A DNA stretch of 46,809 nucleotides from a virus. The notes beneath the pieces are model-generated. The model searched no databases and had not been told where the DNA came from. It saw nothing but the letters and a program-made list of their open reading frames with translations. Within the stretch, counting starts at the first letter, position 1. Each line of letters begins with the position of its first letter. The stretch covers positions 1 to 46,809 of IMG/VR virus record IMGVR_UViG_3300046463_000094; one strand, written 5' to 3'. This document shows, in pieces, positions 8,492 to 16,739 of the stretch. The translations under genes and the position numbers were made by a program.

Positions 8492-9168
8492 GTATCGCCT
8501 CTGACGTACAGCAATTAGAACCCGGCGCGCTTATCGAGCTTTACGAATTGGACTCCTCAGTAATGGGCGGGGACGTGTTGCGGTTCCACGCGCACCTACA
8601 GGCCGGTCCTATCGTTTGGCAAGGCGTGGAGTACACCGCATGGCCGATCATGGCCCAAGGCTTTGAGCGTGTCGGCGGGGCGTCTCAGCCCTCACCAACT
8701 CTCACCGTGGCTAACCTGGACGGTTCTATTTCCGCTCTGTGTATTCTCCTGGGTGACCTCGTAGGCGCAAAGGTGAAGCGGCACCGAACACTAGCCAAGT
8801 ACCTGGACGGCCAACCCACGGCGGACCCCACGGCGGAAATGCCGGTAGAGCTTTGGCTTATCGAGCAAAAGACGGCGGAGACTAACCTTAACGTTGAGTT
8901 TACCTTGTCGTCCGTGCTGGACTTCTCCGGGAGGCAACTACCTAACCGCCAGGTAGTGGCTACGTTGTGTCCGCAAGAGTGGGCGTACCGTGGCCCTATC
9001 TGCGGCTATACGGGGACCGCGTACTTTGACGCTAACAACAATCCGGTTAGTGACCCCTCGCAAGACGTATGCGGACGTAGGCTATCTAGCTGTAAGTGTC
9101 GATTCGGTGCGGACAATCCTTTACCGTTCGGCGGGTTCCCGGCTGCGGGTACGGCGGGCACGCTTTGA
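8488..9168 (+). CDS. Minor tail protein L (lambda gpL-like, Fe-S)
   Basis: 226 aa. The N-terminal ALIELYELDSS and the Trp-rich strand VWQGVEYTAWPI match the phage minor tail L family. Cysteines cluster in the last third (LCPQEW, PICGY, DVCGRR, SCKC); in lambda gpL such a cluster holds a 4Fe-4S centre in the tail tip. Starts GTG in a GTGA overlap. Confidence 0.85.
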   Translation: MSIASDVQQLEPGALIELYELDSSVMGGDVLRFHAHLQAGPIVWQGVEYTAWPIMAQGFERVGGASQPSPTLTVANLDGSISALCILLGDLVGAKVKRHRTLAKYLDGQPTADPTAEMPVELWLIEQKTAETNLNVEFTLSSVLDFSGRQLPNRQVVATLCPQEWAYRGPICGYTGTAYFDANNNPVSDPSQDVCGRRLSSCKCRFGADNPLPFGGFPAAGTAGTL

Positions 9169-9926
9169 TTAGCGCAGCACTTAGGGAGTCTATCACCCGC
9201 CATGCTTTGGAGTCCTACCCTAATGAGTGTTGCGGCTTGGTGGTCAACGGTGAGTATTTCCCTTGCCGTAACGCCTCCGCAACGCCTACGGAGGGTTTCG
9301 ACCTAGACCCGGACGACTACGTAGCGGCGGAGACGTTCGGGACTATTACAGCCCTTGTCCACTCACACCCAGGCGCTAGCGCTAGACCATCGCAGCATGA
9401 CTTAACCGTATGTGAGGAGGCCGGTATCCCTTTGTGGATAATCGTCTCTTTGGGCGCACAGGCGGACGGCTCTATAGCTATTGAGGACTGGCATGAGTTT
9501 AGCCCTAGCGGGTACTCCGCCCCTCTCGTTGGTTGCGAGTTTTCACACGGTACTAACGATTGTTACGGCCTTATCCGCCGGTGGTACTGGCAAACCCACG
9601 GGATAGACCTACCGGACTTTCCCCGCTCCTCGGAATGGTGGGATGACGGGCATAGCGACTTGTACACGGAGGGCTTTCCTAAAGCGGGCTTTGTATCTCT
9701 CACGGAGAACGACGTACCGCTAGAGGTGGGAGACGTTCTCCTTATGCGTATCCGCTCGCGTAACAACGTACCTAATCATGCGGCGGTTTATGTGGGTGAC
9801 GGCCAAATACTCCACCACTGCTACGGCCAGCTATCCCGACATGATTTGTTTGCTCGGTACGCGGATTACGTAACGCGCACGCTTAGACATAAGGAGGCGC
9901 ACACATGGAACAAGTCCGCACAGTAA
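9165..9926 (+). CDS. Tail tip protein K: JAMM + NlpC/P60 peptidase
   Basis: 253 aa from TTG 9165, which overlaps the L stop (TTGA). The first half is a JAB/MPN domain with the full JAMM zinc motif (HSH, then Ser and Asp in SQHD) and an upstream Glu in NECCGL. The second half is an NlpC/P60 cysteine peptidase with Cys in NDCYGL and His in PNHAAVYVGD. Lambda gpK has the same two domains and is needed for tail tip maturation, perhaps also for local cell wall cleavage at entry. Both active sites look intact. Confidence 0.88.
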   Translation: MISAALRESITRHALESYPNECCGLVVNGEYFPCRNASATPTEGFDLDPDDYVAAETFGTITALVHSHPGASARPSQHDLTVCEEAGIPLWIIVSLGAQADGSIAIEDWHEFSPSGYSAPLVGCEFSHGTNDCYGLIRRWYWQTHGIDLPDFPRSSEWWDDGHSDLYTEGFPKAGFVSLTENDVPLEVGDVLLMRIRSRNNVPNHAAVYVGDGQILHHCYGQLSRHDLFARYADYVTRTLRHKEAHTWNKSAQ

Positions 9927-10513
9927 AGCTGTACGGAAAGCTAGGGGCAAAGTACGGGCGGACTCATAGGTACGTCCTCTCGTCTCCACGGGACGCCTTG
10001 CGCGCGCTTATCGCTATGGTTCCCGGTTTCGAGCGGGAGCTTATGACTAGCCGTGAGCGGGGCATTGAGTACGCGGTACTCGTAGGCAACCGCAACATCG
10101 GAGAGAACCAACTAACGCACCCTAGCGGCTCGGATGATATTCGCATTGCGCCGATTGTGTCAGGGAGCAAAAAGGCGGGGCTCTTTCAAACAATTGCGGG
10201 TATCGCTCTTGTGGTGGTCGGTGCTGTGTCCACATACTTTGGGAACCCATACGGAACCCAAATGATGCTTATGGGCGCAAGTATGGCACTAGGCGGCATC
10301 GCTCAAATGCTCGCCCCGCACTCCTCACCTAACTCCGCAACACAAACAACGTCCTATGACTTTAACGGGGCGCAAAACACAACGTATCAAGGCGGGCCGG
10401 TCCCGCTCCTGTACGGACGTATGCGCGTCGGTTCTACGGTCATTAGCGAGGGCCTACTCGCGCAAGACGGAACGGTACAGCTAGTAGGCGGCAACTACGT
10501 AATTACCTCGTAA
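9905..10513 (+). CDS. Tail assembly protein I (lambda gpI-like)
   Basis: 202 aa. The N-terminal strand VRTVKLYGKLGAKYG and a ubiquitin-like beginning, a hydrophobic middle segment (about residues 96-112) and the C-terminal GGPVPLLYGRMRVGS, which is shared with the start region of gpJ partners, are typical of lambda gpI. ATG follows AAGGAGG. It overlaps K and precedes J, the lambda order K-I-J. Confidence 0.85.
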   Translation: MEQVRTVKLYGKLGAKYGRTHRYVLSSPRDALRALIAMVPGFERELMTSRERGIEYAVLVGNRNIGENQLTHPSGSDDIRIAPIVSGSKKAGLFQTIAGIALVVVGAVSTYFGNPYGTQMMLMGASMALGGIAQMLAPHSSPNSATQTTSYDFNGAQNTTYQGGPVPLLYGRMRVGSTVISEGLLAQDGTVQLVGGNYVITS

Positions 10514-10522
10514 GGAGAATCT

Positions 10523-13500
10523 ATGCAGGCACTTAAGGGCGCTAAAGGCGGAGGCAGTTCTACGCCAACCCAGGCTAACGATAGCCTACAAAGCATTACC
10601 TACGCTCAGGTCATGGACCTTATCAGTATGGGTCCAATCTACGGCCCGCCCTCCGGTGACCCGCAACAAGATACGTACCTGAATGACGTTCCTATCAAGA
10701 ACGCGAATGGTACGTATAATTACAATGTGGACGCGTTTGCGTTCCGGTTCGGGGACGTGGACCAAACGTATATATCCGGGTTCGATACCTCCGCTAATGA
10801 GACTAGCGTAGGCGTGGAGCTTAAGAAGGTAACGCCGTGGAATGTGGTAGTTACCGACATTACTAAAAACGCAATCGTAGTTACGCTCGGCGTCCAGTCT
10901 CTTAGCAGTACGAACGCTAGCACAGGAGACGTTAGCGGGTATGAGGTGGCGTACCAAGTGCAACTCTCCGTGGACGGTGGACCGTTCAATATCGTTATTG
11001 CTACGTCCTTTAACGGTAAGTGCTCCGGCTCGTATAACCGCTCACACCGTATCCCTTTATCGGGCGCTACGTCGCAGTACGCGCTACGTGTGGTGCGGAT
11101 TACTGACGACACTACTAGCGTGTACATTCAGGACACCACGAACGTAGTTAGTTACTCGTTGGTAGTGGATGCAAAGCTCCGTTATCCGTATAGCGCTATC
11201 GCGGCCTTGTCGGTGGACGCAGTACAGTTTTCGTCCATCCCTACGCGCTCCTACGATATGAAGGGTCTGTTAGTTAAAGTCCCTTCAAACTATAACCCTA
11301 ACCTCCGTACATACGTAGGCAATTGGGACGGATCGTTTGTAACTGCGTGGACGGATAACCCCGCATGGATTTTCTATGACCTCTGCTTAAACCCTATCTA
11401 CGGGCTAGGCCAGTTCGTAGATGCATCCATGCTAGACCGGTATTCTTTGTACCAAATCGCTCAGTACTGCGATGTAATGGTTAGTGACGGTAAAGGAGGT
11501 CTTGAGCCGCGCTTTACCTGTAACTGTTATATCCAAGCTCGCGTAGACGCGTACAAGGTTCTCCAAGACCTTGCTAGCATCTTTCGCGGTATGGCGTATT
11601 GGTCGGCTGGCTCGGTGGTGGCTACGGCGGACATGCCGGGAGACCCGGTGTATCTGTACACGGCGGCTAACGTTATCGGCGGACAGTTCAAGTACGTTGG
11701 TAGCTCGCTAAAAACTCGGTACACATGCGCGGTAGTGCAATGGAACAACCCGGATAACGCATATAAGCCGGAGCCTGAGTACGTTGAGGATCGAGACGGT
11801 ATTGCGCGCTACGGGATTAACCGCGCACAGATTACCGCGTTCGGTTGCACGTCGCGCGCACAGGCCCAACGTGTAGGCCAATGGTCTATTCTGACTTCGC
11901 GCTACGAAACCAACATGGTTACGTTTAGCGTGGGCCTGGACGGTACCTTGTGTCAGCCGGGACAGATTATCGCGGTAGCTGATCCGGCCCGCGCGTCACA
12001 ACGGAGAGGCGGGCGCATTCATTCGGCCTCGGACACCTCTCATGTCACGCTAGACAAGATCGACCCGAACATGGCCGTAGGCGATACGTTACGCGTAGTG
12101 TTGCCGCAAGGTGGTACCTATGAGTCCTCTATCAGCGGTATCAATGGCAACACGGTAACGGTTAATCCTCCGCTCTCTAACGTCCCCGTTGTGGGTGCTG
12201 TGTGGGTTAGCGAGAGCGCGCAAGTAAACGCTCAATTGTTCCGCGTGGTCTCTATCGCAGAGAAAGAGGGCATTACGTTTGAGATTACCGCCTCTCAGCA
12301 CGAGCCGGGTAAATACGGGGCGATTGATAACGGCGCGGCTGTTGATGTTAAGCCGATTACAGGAAACTCCTTTACTACTCAGGTACCGCCTAGCGGCGTA
12401 ACGCTGTCGCAATACGTTGTGATTGACCAAGGCATAGCCAAGACCAACATGACGGTTGCATGGCAACCCGCGCCTAGCGCAGTAGCGTACACGGTCCAGT
12501 TTCAAAAGGATAACGGTACGTGGGTAGACGCAGGCACAACCGGGGGCACCTCTGTAGACGTACATAACATCTACACTGGTAGTTACTTGGCTCGCGTCAA
12601 AGCCACTAACGCTATGGGTGTGTCGTCCGTCTATGCGGTATCTACCACGACCAACCTAGCGGGTAAGAACACTCCTCCACCTACGGTTGCCTCGCTGTCT
12701 GCTAGCTCAGACAAGATATTTGCGATTCAGGTTAATTGGGCGTTCCCTCCCGGTGCTGGCGACACAGCGTACACGGAGATTTATTACAGCCATACCAACG
12801 ACTTTAATACGTCAACCCAACTTGGTCGGTACAGCTATCCGACCACGGTAACAAACCTGTTGGGCCTAGTGGCTGGCTACGATATGTACTTTTGGGCGCG
12901 GCTCGTAGACACAACCGGAAACATTGGCCCTTGGTATCCAAGCGAGACGGGAGCGGGTGTACACGGTATGGCCTCGGCGGACGCTACGGCAATCCTCCAG
13001 TACCTTACCGGCCAAATCACGGCTACGCAGTTATCGCAAGGATTGTTAGCCCCTATTCAGGCTATTCCGGGTTTGCAGCAGGACGTAACTAAGAACGCTG
13101 CGGATATCACCACGGAGCAACAAGCGCGGCTAAGCGGAGACTCAGCGCTATCGAGCCGCATAGACCAAATCACGGCGCAAGTTGTTATCCCGGAAATGGC
13201 GGGCGACAATGGTAGCTACGCAGGCGATACCACGGTGTACGCGGGGGTGTGGTCGGAAACATCGGCACGCGCTGAGGCGGACCTAGCGCTATCGCAAAAG
13301 GTAGACACGGTAACCGCACAGATTAGCAACACCGCCGTTACGTTGCTGGCGGCTGTCCAAACGGAGACACAGGCACGGACGGACGCGGATAGTTCTATGG
13401 CGTCCCAAATCACTACCGTACAGGCGCAAGCTAACGCTAACGCGGCTGCGGTGCAAACCGTGTCTCAATCCTACGCGGACCTAAACGGGCGAGTATCAGC

Positions 13501-13921
13501 CTCTTACCAAATCAAGACGCAGATTACTACCAACGGGCGTACCTACATTGCGGGTATTGGTGTAGGCGTTGATAACACTAGCGGTACGGTGGAGTCTCAA
13601 GTACTTGTGGCCGCTAGTCGGTTCGCGGTGCTTGATCCTAACGGCTCCGCTGTATCGTCCCCGTTCGTTATTCAGGGCGGTCAAGTGTTTATGAATTCGG
13701 CCTTTATCGGTACGGGCTGGATTACCAACGCAATGATTGGTGGTGTTATTCAATCAACGTCCGTAGGTGCTAACGGTCAACCCCGTTGGAGTCTCGATAA
13801 GAACGGAGTACTAACTATGAATGGAGCTAACGCGGGTAGCGGGTACCTTACCATTAACGATAGTACGGTTATGGTCTATGACGGTAACGGTACGTTGCGC
13901 GTGCGTATGGGTATTTGGTAA
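10523..13921 (+). CDS. Host specificity / central tail fibre protein J
   Basis: 1132 aa. The N-terminal two thirds follow lambda gpJ: an early segment ITYAQVMDLISMGPIYG, repeated WxxxV strands, the DPAWIF-type motif (TDNPAWIFYDLCLNPIYGLG), and fibronectin III-like repeats near residues 620-800. A coiled coil with many TAQ and ADxALS repeats follows, then a beta-rich tip (from about 1010) that probably contacts the receptor. Good ribosome site AAGGAG. TAATG overlaps the next gene. Confidence 0.92.
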   Translation: MQALKGAKGGGSSTPTQANDSLQSITYAQVMDLISMGPIYGPPSGDPQQDTYLNDVPIKNANGTYNYNVDAFAFRFGDVDQTYISGFDTSANETSVGVELKKVTPWNVVVTDITKNAIVVTLGVQSLSSTNASTGDVSGYEVAYQVQLSVDGGPFNIVIATSFNGKCSGSYNRSHRIPLSGATSQYALRVVRITDDTTSVYIQDTTNVVSYSLVVDAKLRYPYSAIAALSVDAVQFSSIPTRSYDMKGLLVKVPSNYNPNLRTYVGNWDGSFVTAWTDNPAWIFYDLCLNPIYGLGQFVDASMLDRYSLYQIAQYCDVMVSDGKGGLEPRFTCNCYIQARVDAYKVLQDLASIFRGMAYWSAGSVVATADMPGDPVYLYTAANVIGGQFKYVGSSLKTRYTCAVVQWNNPDNAYKPEPEYVEDRDGIARYGINRAQITAFGCTSRAQAQRVGQWSILTSRYETNMVTFSVGLDGTLCQPGQIIAVADPARASQRRGGRIHSASDTSHVTLDKIDPNMAVGDTLRVVLPQGGTYESSISGINGNTVTVNPPLSNVPVVGAVWVSESAQVNAQLFRVVSIAEKEGITFEITASQHEPGKYGAIDNGAAVDVKPITGNSFTTQVPPSGVTLSQYVVIDQGIAKTNMTVAWQPAPSAVAYTVQFQKDNGTWVDAGTTGGTSVDVHNIYTGSYLARVKATNAMGVSSVYAVSTTTNLAGKNTPPPTVASLSASSDKIFAIQVNWAFPPGAGDTAYTEIYYSHTNDFNTSTQLGRYSYPTTVTNLLGLVAGYDMYFWARLVDTTGNIGPWYPSETGAGVHGMASADATAILQYLTGQITATQLSQGLLAPIQAIPGLQQDVTKNAADITTEQQARLSGDSALSSRIDQITAQVVIPEMAGDNGSYAGDTTVYAGVWSETSARAEADLALSQKVDTVTAQISNTAVTLLAAVQTETQARTDADSSMASQITTVQAQANANAAAVQTVSQSYADLNGRVSASYQIKTQITTNGRTYIAGIGVGVDNTSGTVESQVLVAASRFAVLDPNGSAVSSPFVIQGGQVFMNSAFIGTGWITNAMIGGVIQSTSVGANGQPRWSLDKNGVLTMNGANAGSGYLTINDSTVMVYDGNGTLRVRMGIW

Positions 13922-14226
13922 TGGCTCAGGGGCTACAAATATGGAACGCGTCCGGGACTTTGCTCCTGGACTCGTCCGATAGATTAGGGCGTATCGTTGG
14001 TTCCGCTCGCGTAGCTGGTACAAATGATAGCCGCGCGGTGGACCTTAGCCAGGGTACGGCATTTTATAGTTTTCAACCTGACTTCCTGTTTAAGCACGTA
14101 AGCCAAATCACACCGCCTCCGATGTTCACCATTAACGCGGGCGGTATATCGTGGGTGTACGACACGGACGGCGGTACTACTAACAGATACCCTGTAACGG
14201 GGTGGGTCTTTTACGGGGTCTTTTAG
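13921..14226 (+). CDS. Tail tip accessory protein with one QxxNASG domain
   Basis: 101 aa starting at the TAATG overlap with J. The start GLQIWNASGTLLLDSSDRLGRIVG and the late strand GGISWVY match the C-terminal half of the next gene's product, so the two genes share a repeated beta domain. Similar short proteins follow tail fibre genes in other phages. Function unknown; probably a fibre or receptor-binding accessory. Confidence 0.6.
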   Translation: MAQGLQIWNASGTLLLDSSDRLGRIVGSARVAGTNDSRAVDLSQGTAFYSFQPDFLFKHVSQITPPPMFTINAGGISWVYDTDGGTTNRYPVTGWVFYGVF

Positions 14227-14966
14227 TGACAGCAGGCTTTCAGGCATTCAACGCAAGTGGCATCTATCAGATTGACGGGACCACGGCTAACTACCAACTA
14301 ACGCAATCGCTCACGCAGGCACTAGCACAAACTAGCGTACCTACAACGTTTAATAACGTGGGTACTCAGTTCAGCGCTACCTATTGGTACACCAAGTTTA
14401 CCTTTACGGCTAATAGTCCCCTGTTTGCTTTCGTCGGGTCCGGGAATGTCATGGTAACCCCGTGGCGATTTACACAGATAGGTTCCGGTACGTACACGGC
14501 TGAATTTATAGGGGCCTCCGCGTGCAACGTCACTTTATACGTTTTCGATAACGTAGCGCCTACTAATAACAGATTTGGCCTACAGGTGTTCAACGCTGCG
14601 GGCACTCTGATAGCGGACGCTGCAAGCCCGTTCGCGCGGATTATTGACGTTGTAGAAGGTCAGTACATGGGCGCGGTAGGTACCTCCGGGTTTGACGCCA
14701 CGGGCTCAACTTATCCCGGTGTGCAGACACAGCAACGAGCCTACGGGCGAAACGTCGCTATCGCGGGATGCTTCCCCGCACACTACATGCTGACCTCAGG
14801 CGGCGGTAGCGGTGACCCTACCTCTATGACGGGCATAGCCGTAAGCGGCGGTGTGGTTACCTGGGAGTTTCATGTGTTCGCAGGGTCGTCCGGTGACCAC
14901 TACGTAGGGTTCCACGAGTCCTCTTATTATCGTTTCATGGTCCTAGACATGACAGGGATTATCTAA
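14226..14966 (+). CDS. Tail tip accessory protein with two QxxNASG domains
   Basis: 246 aa from GTG 14226 (TAGTG overlap with the upstream stop). Repeat one starts FQAFNASGIYQIDG and repeat two, near residue 118, starts GLQVFNAAGTLIADAASPFARI; repeat two is the closer match to the preceding gene. Rich in beta-forming residues with no signal peptide. Likely a virion surface or fibre-associated protein. Exact role unknown. Confidence 0.6.
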   Translation: MTAGFQAFNASGIYQIDGTTANYQLTQSLTQALAQTSVPTTFNNVGTQFSATYWYTKFTFTANSPLFAFVGSGNVMVTPWRFTQIGSGTYTAEFIGASACNVTLYVFDNVAPTNNRFGLQVFNAAGTLIADAASPFARIIDVVEGQYMGAVGTSGFDATGSTYPGVQTQQRAYGRNVAIAGCFPAHYMLTSGGGSGDPTSMTGIAVSGGVVTWEFHVFAGSSGDHYVGFHESSYYRFMVLDMTGII

Positions 14967-15274
14967 TGCCTATTCAACTCGATTACGTAACGCCCTCCAC
15001 GGGCGCACAAGCGAGCTACCACGCGGTTAATGTGGTGACTCTTAACTATGATGGTGCGTTCACTATGGCTACCGTTGCCTCCTACGTCTCAAAGGACGCT
15101 AAGGACACGGGCAAGCAAGCCATGTATCAGCAGCAAGTCCAAATTAACGGTCTACCTACGGGTGACCCGCGCGCTTTCTGTGAGTCCGCTCTCGTTGAGC
15201 TTAAGCCCACGGACGGCTCAGCGGACCCTTTCCCAATTCGGTACACGTTCGCAGGCGGCGCTATCGTAGATTAA
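14966..15274 (+). CDS. Tail operon protein, unknown (102 aa)
   Basis: Begins in a TAATG overlap with the upstream gene. A soluble, strand-rich sequence with two short segments typical of a compact fold (VTLNYDGAFTMATVASYV and FCESALVELKP). No recognised family. Its place between the tail tip genes and the holin suggests a virion or tail fibre assembly role, but the sequence does not show it. Confidence 0.55.
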   Translation: MPIQLDYVTPSTGAQASYHAVNVVTLNYDGAFTMATVASYVSKDAKDTGKQAMYQQQVQINGLPTGDPRAFCESALVELKPTDGSADPFPIRYTFAGGAIVD

Positions 15275-15313
15275 TTCGGCCTTAACCATAAGGCGTACTA
15301 AGGAGTATTTAAA

Positions 15314-15574
15314 ATGATGCGTGAAGCGGCGGACAATGTAGCCTCCGGGGTGCACGCAGCAAGCGCGGTAGGTGCGGCGGTTTACAGCCTTACCTCTCTA
15401 CCGCTAAGTGAGATTGCGGCAGCTATCTCTATTTTGCTGTCAATGGTCTATATGTGGGGCGCGTTGCCCCGGTGGTGGAAAACAACGGTAGCGTTTTGGC
15501 GGGGCGTGCGTACTGGAGACTTCTCCGCGTGGCGCAAGCTCGGAGACCAACCAATGCAAGACAAGGAGGATTGA
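15314..15574 (+). CDS. Holin (pinholin-like, two membrane segments)
   Basis: 86 aa with two hydrophobic segments (about residues 15-31 and 33-50) and a charged C-terminus (WWKTTVAFWRGVR...). Two-segment holins paired with a signal-anchored endolysin are the pinholin arrangement of phage 21; this genome's endolysin is of the SAR type, which supports that reading. A double ATG lies after AAGGAG. Directly followed by spanin genes. Confidence 0.7.
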   Translation: MMREAADNVASGVHAASAVGAAVYSLTSLPLSEIAAAISILLSMVYMWGALPRWWKTTVAFWRGVRTGDFSAWRKLGDQPMQDKED

Positions 15575-15577
15575 GCC

Positions 15578-15946
15578 GTGTTCGCTACGCTCGAAGCTAA
15601 GTTGATTATGGCGGGTGTGTCCGTGGTGTTGGCCCTTGGGCTAGCCCTCGGAGCATACGCGGCGTATCAACATATCCAAGCTCAGAACGCCCGTATCGAA
15701 TTACTGGACGGGCAAGTAAAGACGGAGCAAGCGAACACGGCGGCGGCCCTCACTGCGGCTAGCGCGGTATCGGCTGCACTGGACGCACAACACGCGGCCC
15801 AAAACGCGGCTCAGGTGCGGTCCAACACCTCAACTAAGGCGTTGGCACAGGCGGTAGCAGCGGAGCCCGCTGTAGCGTCTATGGTGGTCCCTGAGTCGTA
15901 TTGGCAAGCTATCTACGGAGGTGCGGACAATGGCACACAAAAATAA
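15578..15946 (+). CDS. i-spanin (Rz-like)
   Basis: 122 aa: a short cytoplasmic start, one transmembrane helix near residues 9-29 (IMAGVSVVLALGLALGAYAAY), then a long Ala/Gln-rich helical periplasmic part. This is the inner-membrane spanin that joins the outer-membrane partner to fuse the two membranes at lysis. GTG start after AAGGAGG. The o-spanin gene starts inside it in another frame. Confidence 0.78.
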   Translation: MFATLEAKLIMAGVSVVLALGLALGAYAAYQHIQAQNARIELLDGQVKTEQANTAAALTAASAVSAALDAQHAAQNAAQVRSNTSTKALAQAVAAEPAVASMVVPESYWQAIYGGADNGTQK

Positions 15947-16235
15947 ACGGTCCCTCCACTCTCACGCGGGTTGGTTAGCTGTGGTGTTCGCGGGGCTGTC
16001 TATGCTCGCGGGCGGGTGTGCCAGTCAGGTGCAAACCATCGTGCGCCCGGTGACCCCTCCCGATTCCCTCATGCAAAACTGCGCACATGCTCCGCGCCCC
16101 TCTGATACCACGGTCAACGGTTTAGCCTTGGGCCTCATTGCGGAGCGCTCGGTTATGGAGTCGTGTGATTGGGCGGATAAAAGCGCGTTGCGTGCGTGGG
16201 CGGCGGGTGTACAGGCGGGACAGGCCACCAAGTGA
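15930..16235 (+). CDS. o-spanin (Rz1-like lipoprotein)
   Basis: 101 aa starting at ATG 15930 after GGAGG; the in-frame GTG nine bases upstream is too close to the ribosome site. A basic N-terminus, a hydrophobic stretch and a lipobox LAGGC give a mature lipoprotein starting at Cys. Overlaps the i-spanin by 17 bases, a common nested Rz/Rz1 arrangement. Two more cysteines may form a disulfide. Confidence 0.75.
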   Translation: MAHKNKRSLHSHAGWLAVVFAGLSMLAGGCASQVQTIVRPVTPPDSLMQNCAHAPRPSDTTVNGLALGLIAERSVMESCDWADKSALRAWAAGVQAGQATK

Positions 16236-16552
16236 GGCGGTCCTACACGATTGCTCCCTACGGGTACCGCGTGGCCTTTACCGATTGTGTCAAGACGTTT
16301 AACGCGCTCTCAAGTACGTCAGGGTTAGGCAAGCTGGAGGCGTCCGGGGCGATGGCTCCGGCGCGGACTGGCGGGTACGTGGTCGGTGTGTTTGACCGCC
16401 ATTGGCTAACGGCGGTGCATGAGTGTACGCACCTCGCGGCTACCGTCCTCCCGGCTGTGGGGATTGACCCGCTCTCGAATAACTCGGAGCCGCTAGCGTA
16501 CCTGGTGGATAATCTAACGGCGGTCTGCTGCAAGCTCCTCGGTATCCGCTGA
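16232..16552 (+). CDS. Putative small HExxH zinc metallopeptidase
   Basis: 106 aa from GTG 16232 (GTGA overlap with the o-spanin). It carries HECTH near residue 66 and, about 25 residues later, NSEPLAYLVDNL, where the Glu before a conserved AY is a typical third zinc ligand in small phage metallopeptidases. No signal peptide is seen. It is the last gene coupled to the lysis cassette. Its substrate is unknown; roles in virion maturation or host takeover are both possible. Confidence 0.55.
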   Translation: MRRSYTIAPYGYRVAFTDCVKTFNALSSTSGLGKLEASGAMAPARTGGYVVGVFDRHWLTAVHECTHLAATVLPAVGIDPLSNNSEPLAYLVDNLTAVCCKLLGIR

Positions 16553-16739
16553 AACTGCTACACAGCCATGCACCACGGGGCGCACCGCTCACGCTCTAAG
16601 TCATTGATTTATAACGGACTCGTCATAATCCGTTGTTGTACACTTCCCACACTCCAAGCCCCGTGCTATGCTGGTTCCCGGCCCCGTAAGGGTTTCCGGG
16701 CGATTTATGCCCGGTGTGTATGCTACACAGGGAGTCACG
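16553..16739. other. Integrase upstream region with short palindromes and 10-bp repeats (possible attP or operator)
   Basis: Holds CCGGGC-7-GCCCGG at 16696-16714 and, directly after it, TGTGTA-TGC-TACACA at 16715-16729, which ends at the integrase ribosome site. The word TGCTACACAG occurs at 16556-16565 and again at 16721-16730. Together these could be integrase arm sites around attP, or an operator and translational control element for int. No core identity can be assigned without a host sequence. Confidence 0.35.
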
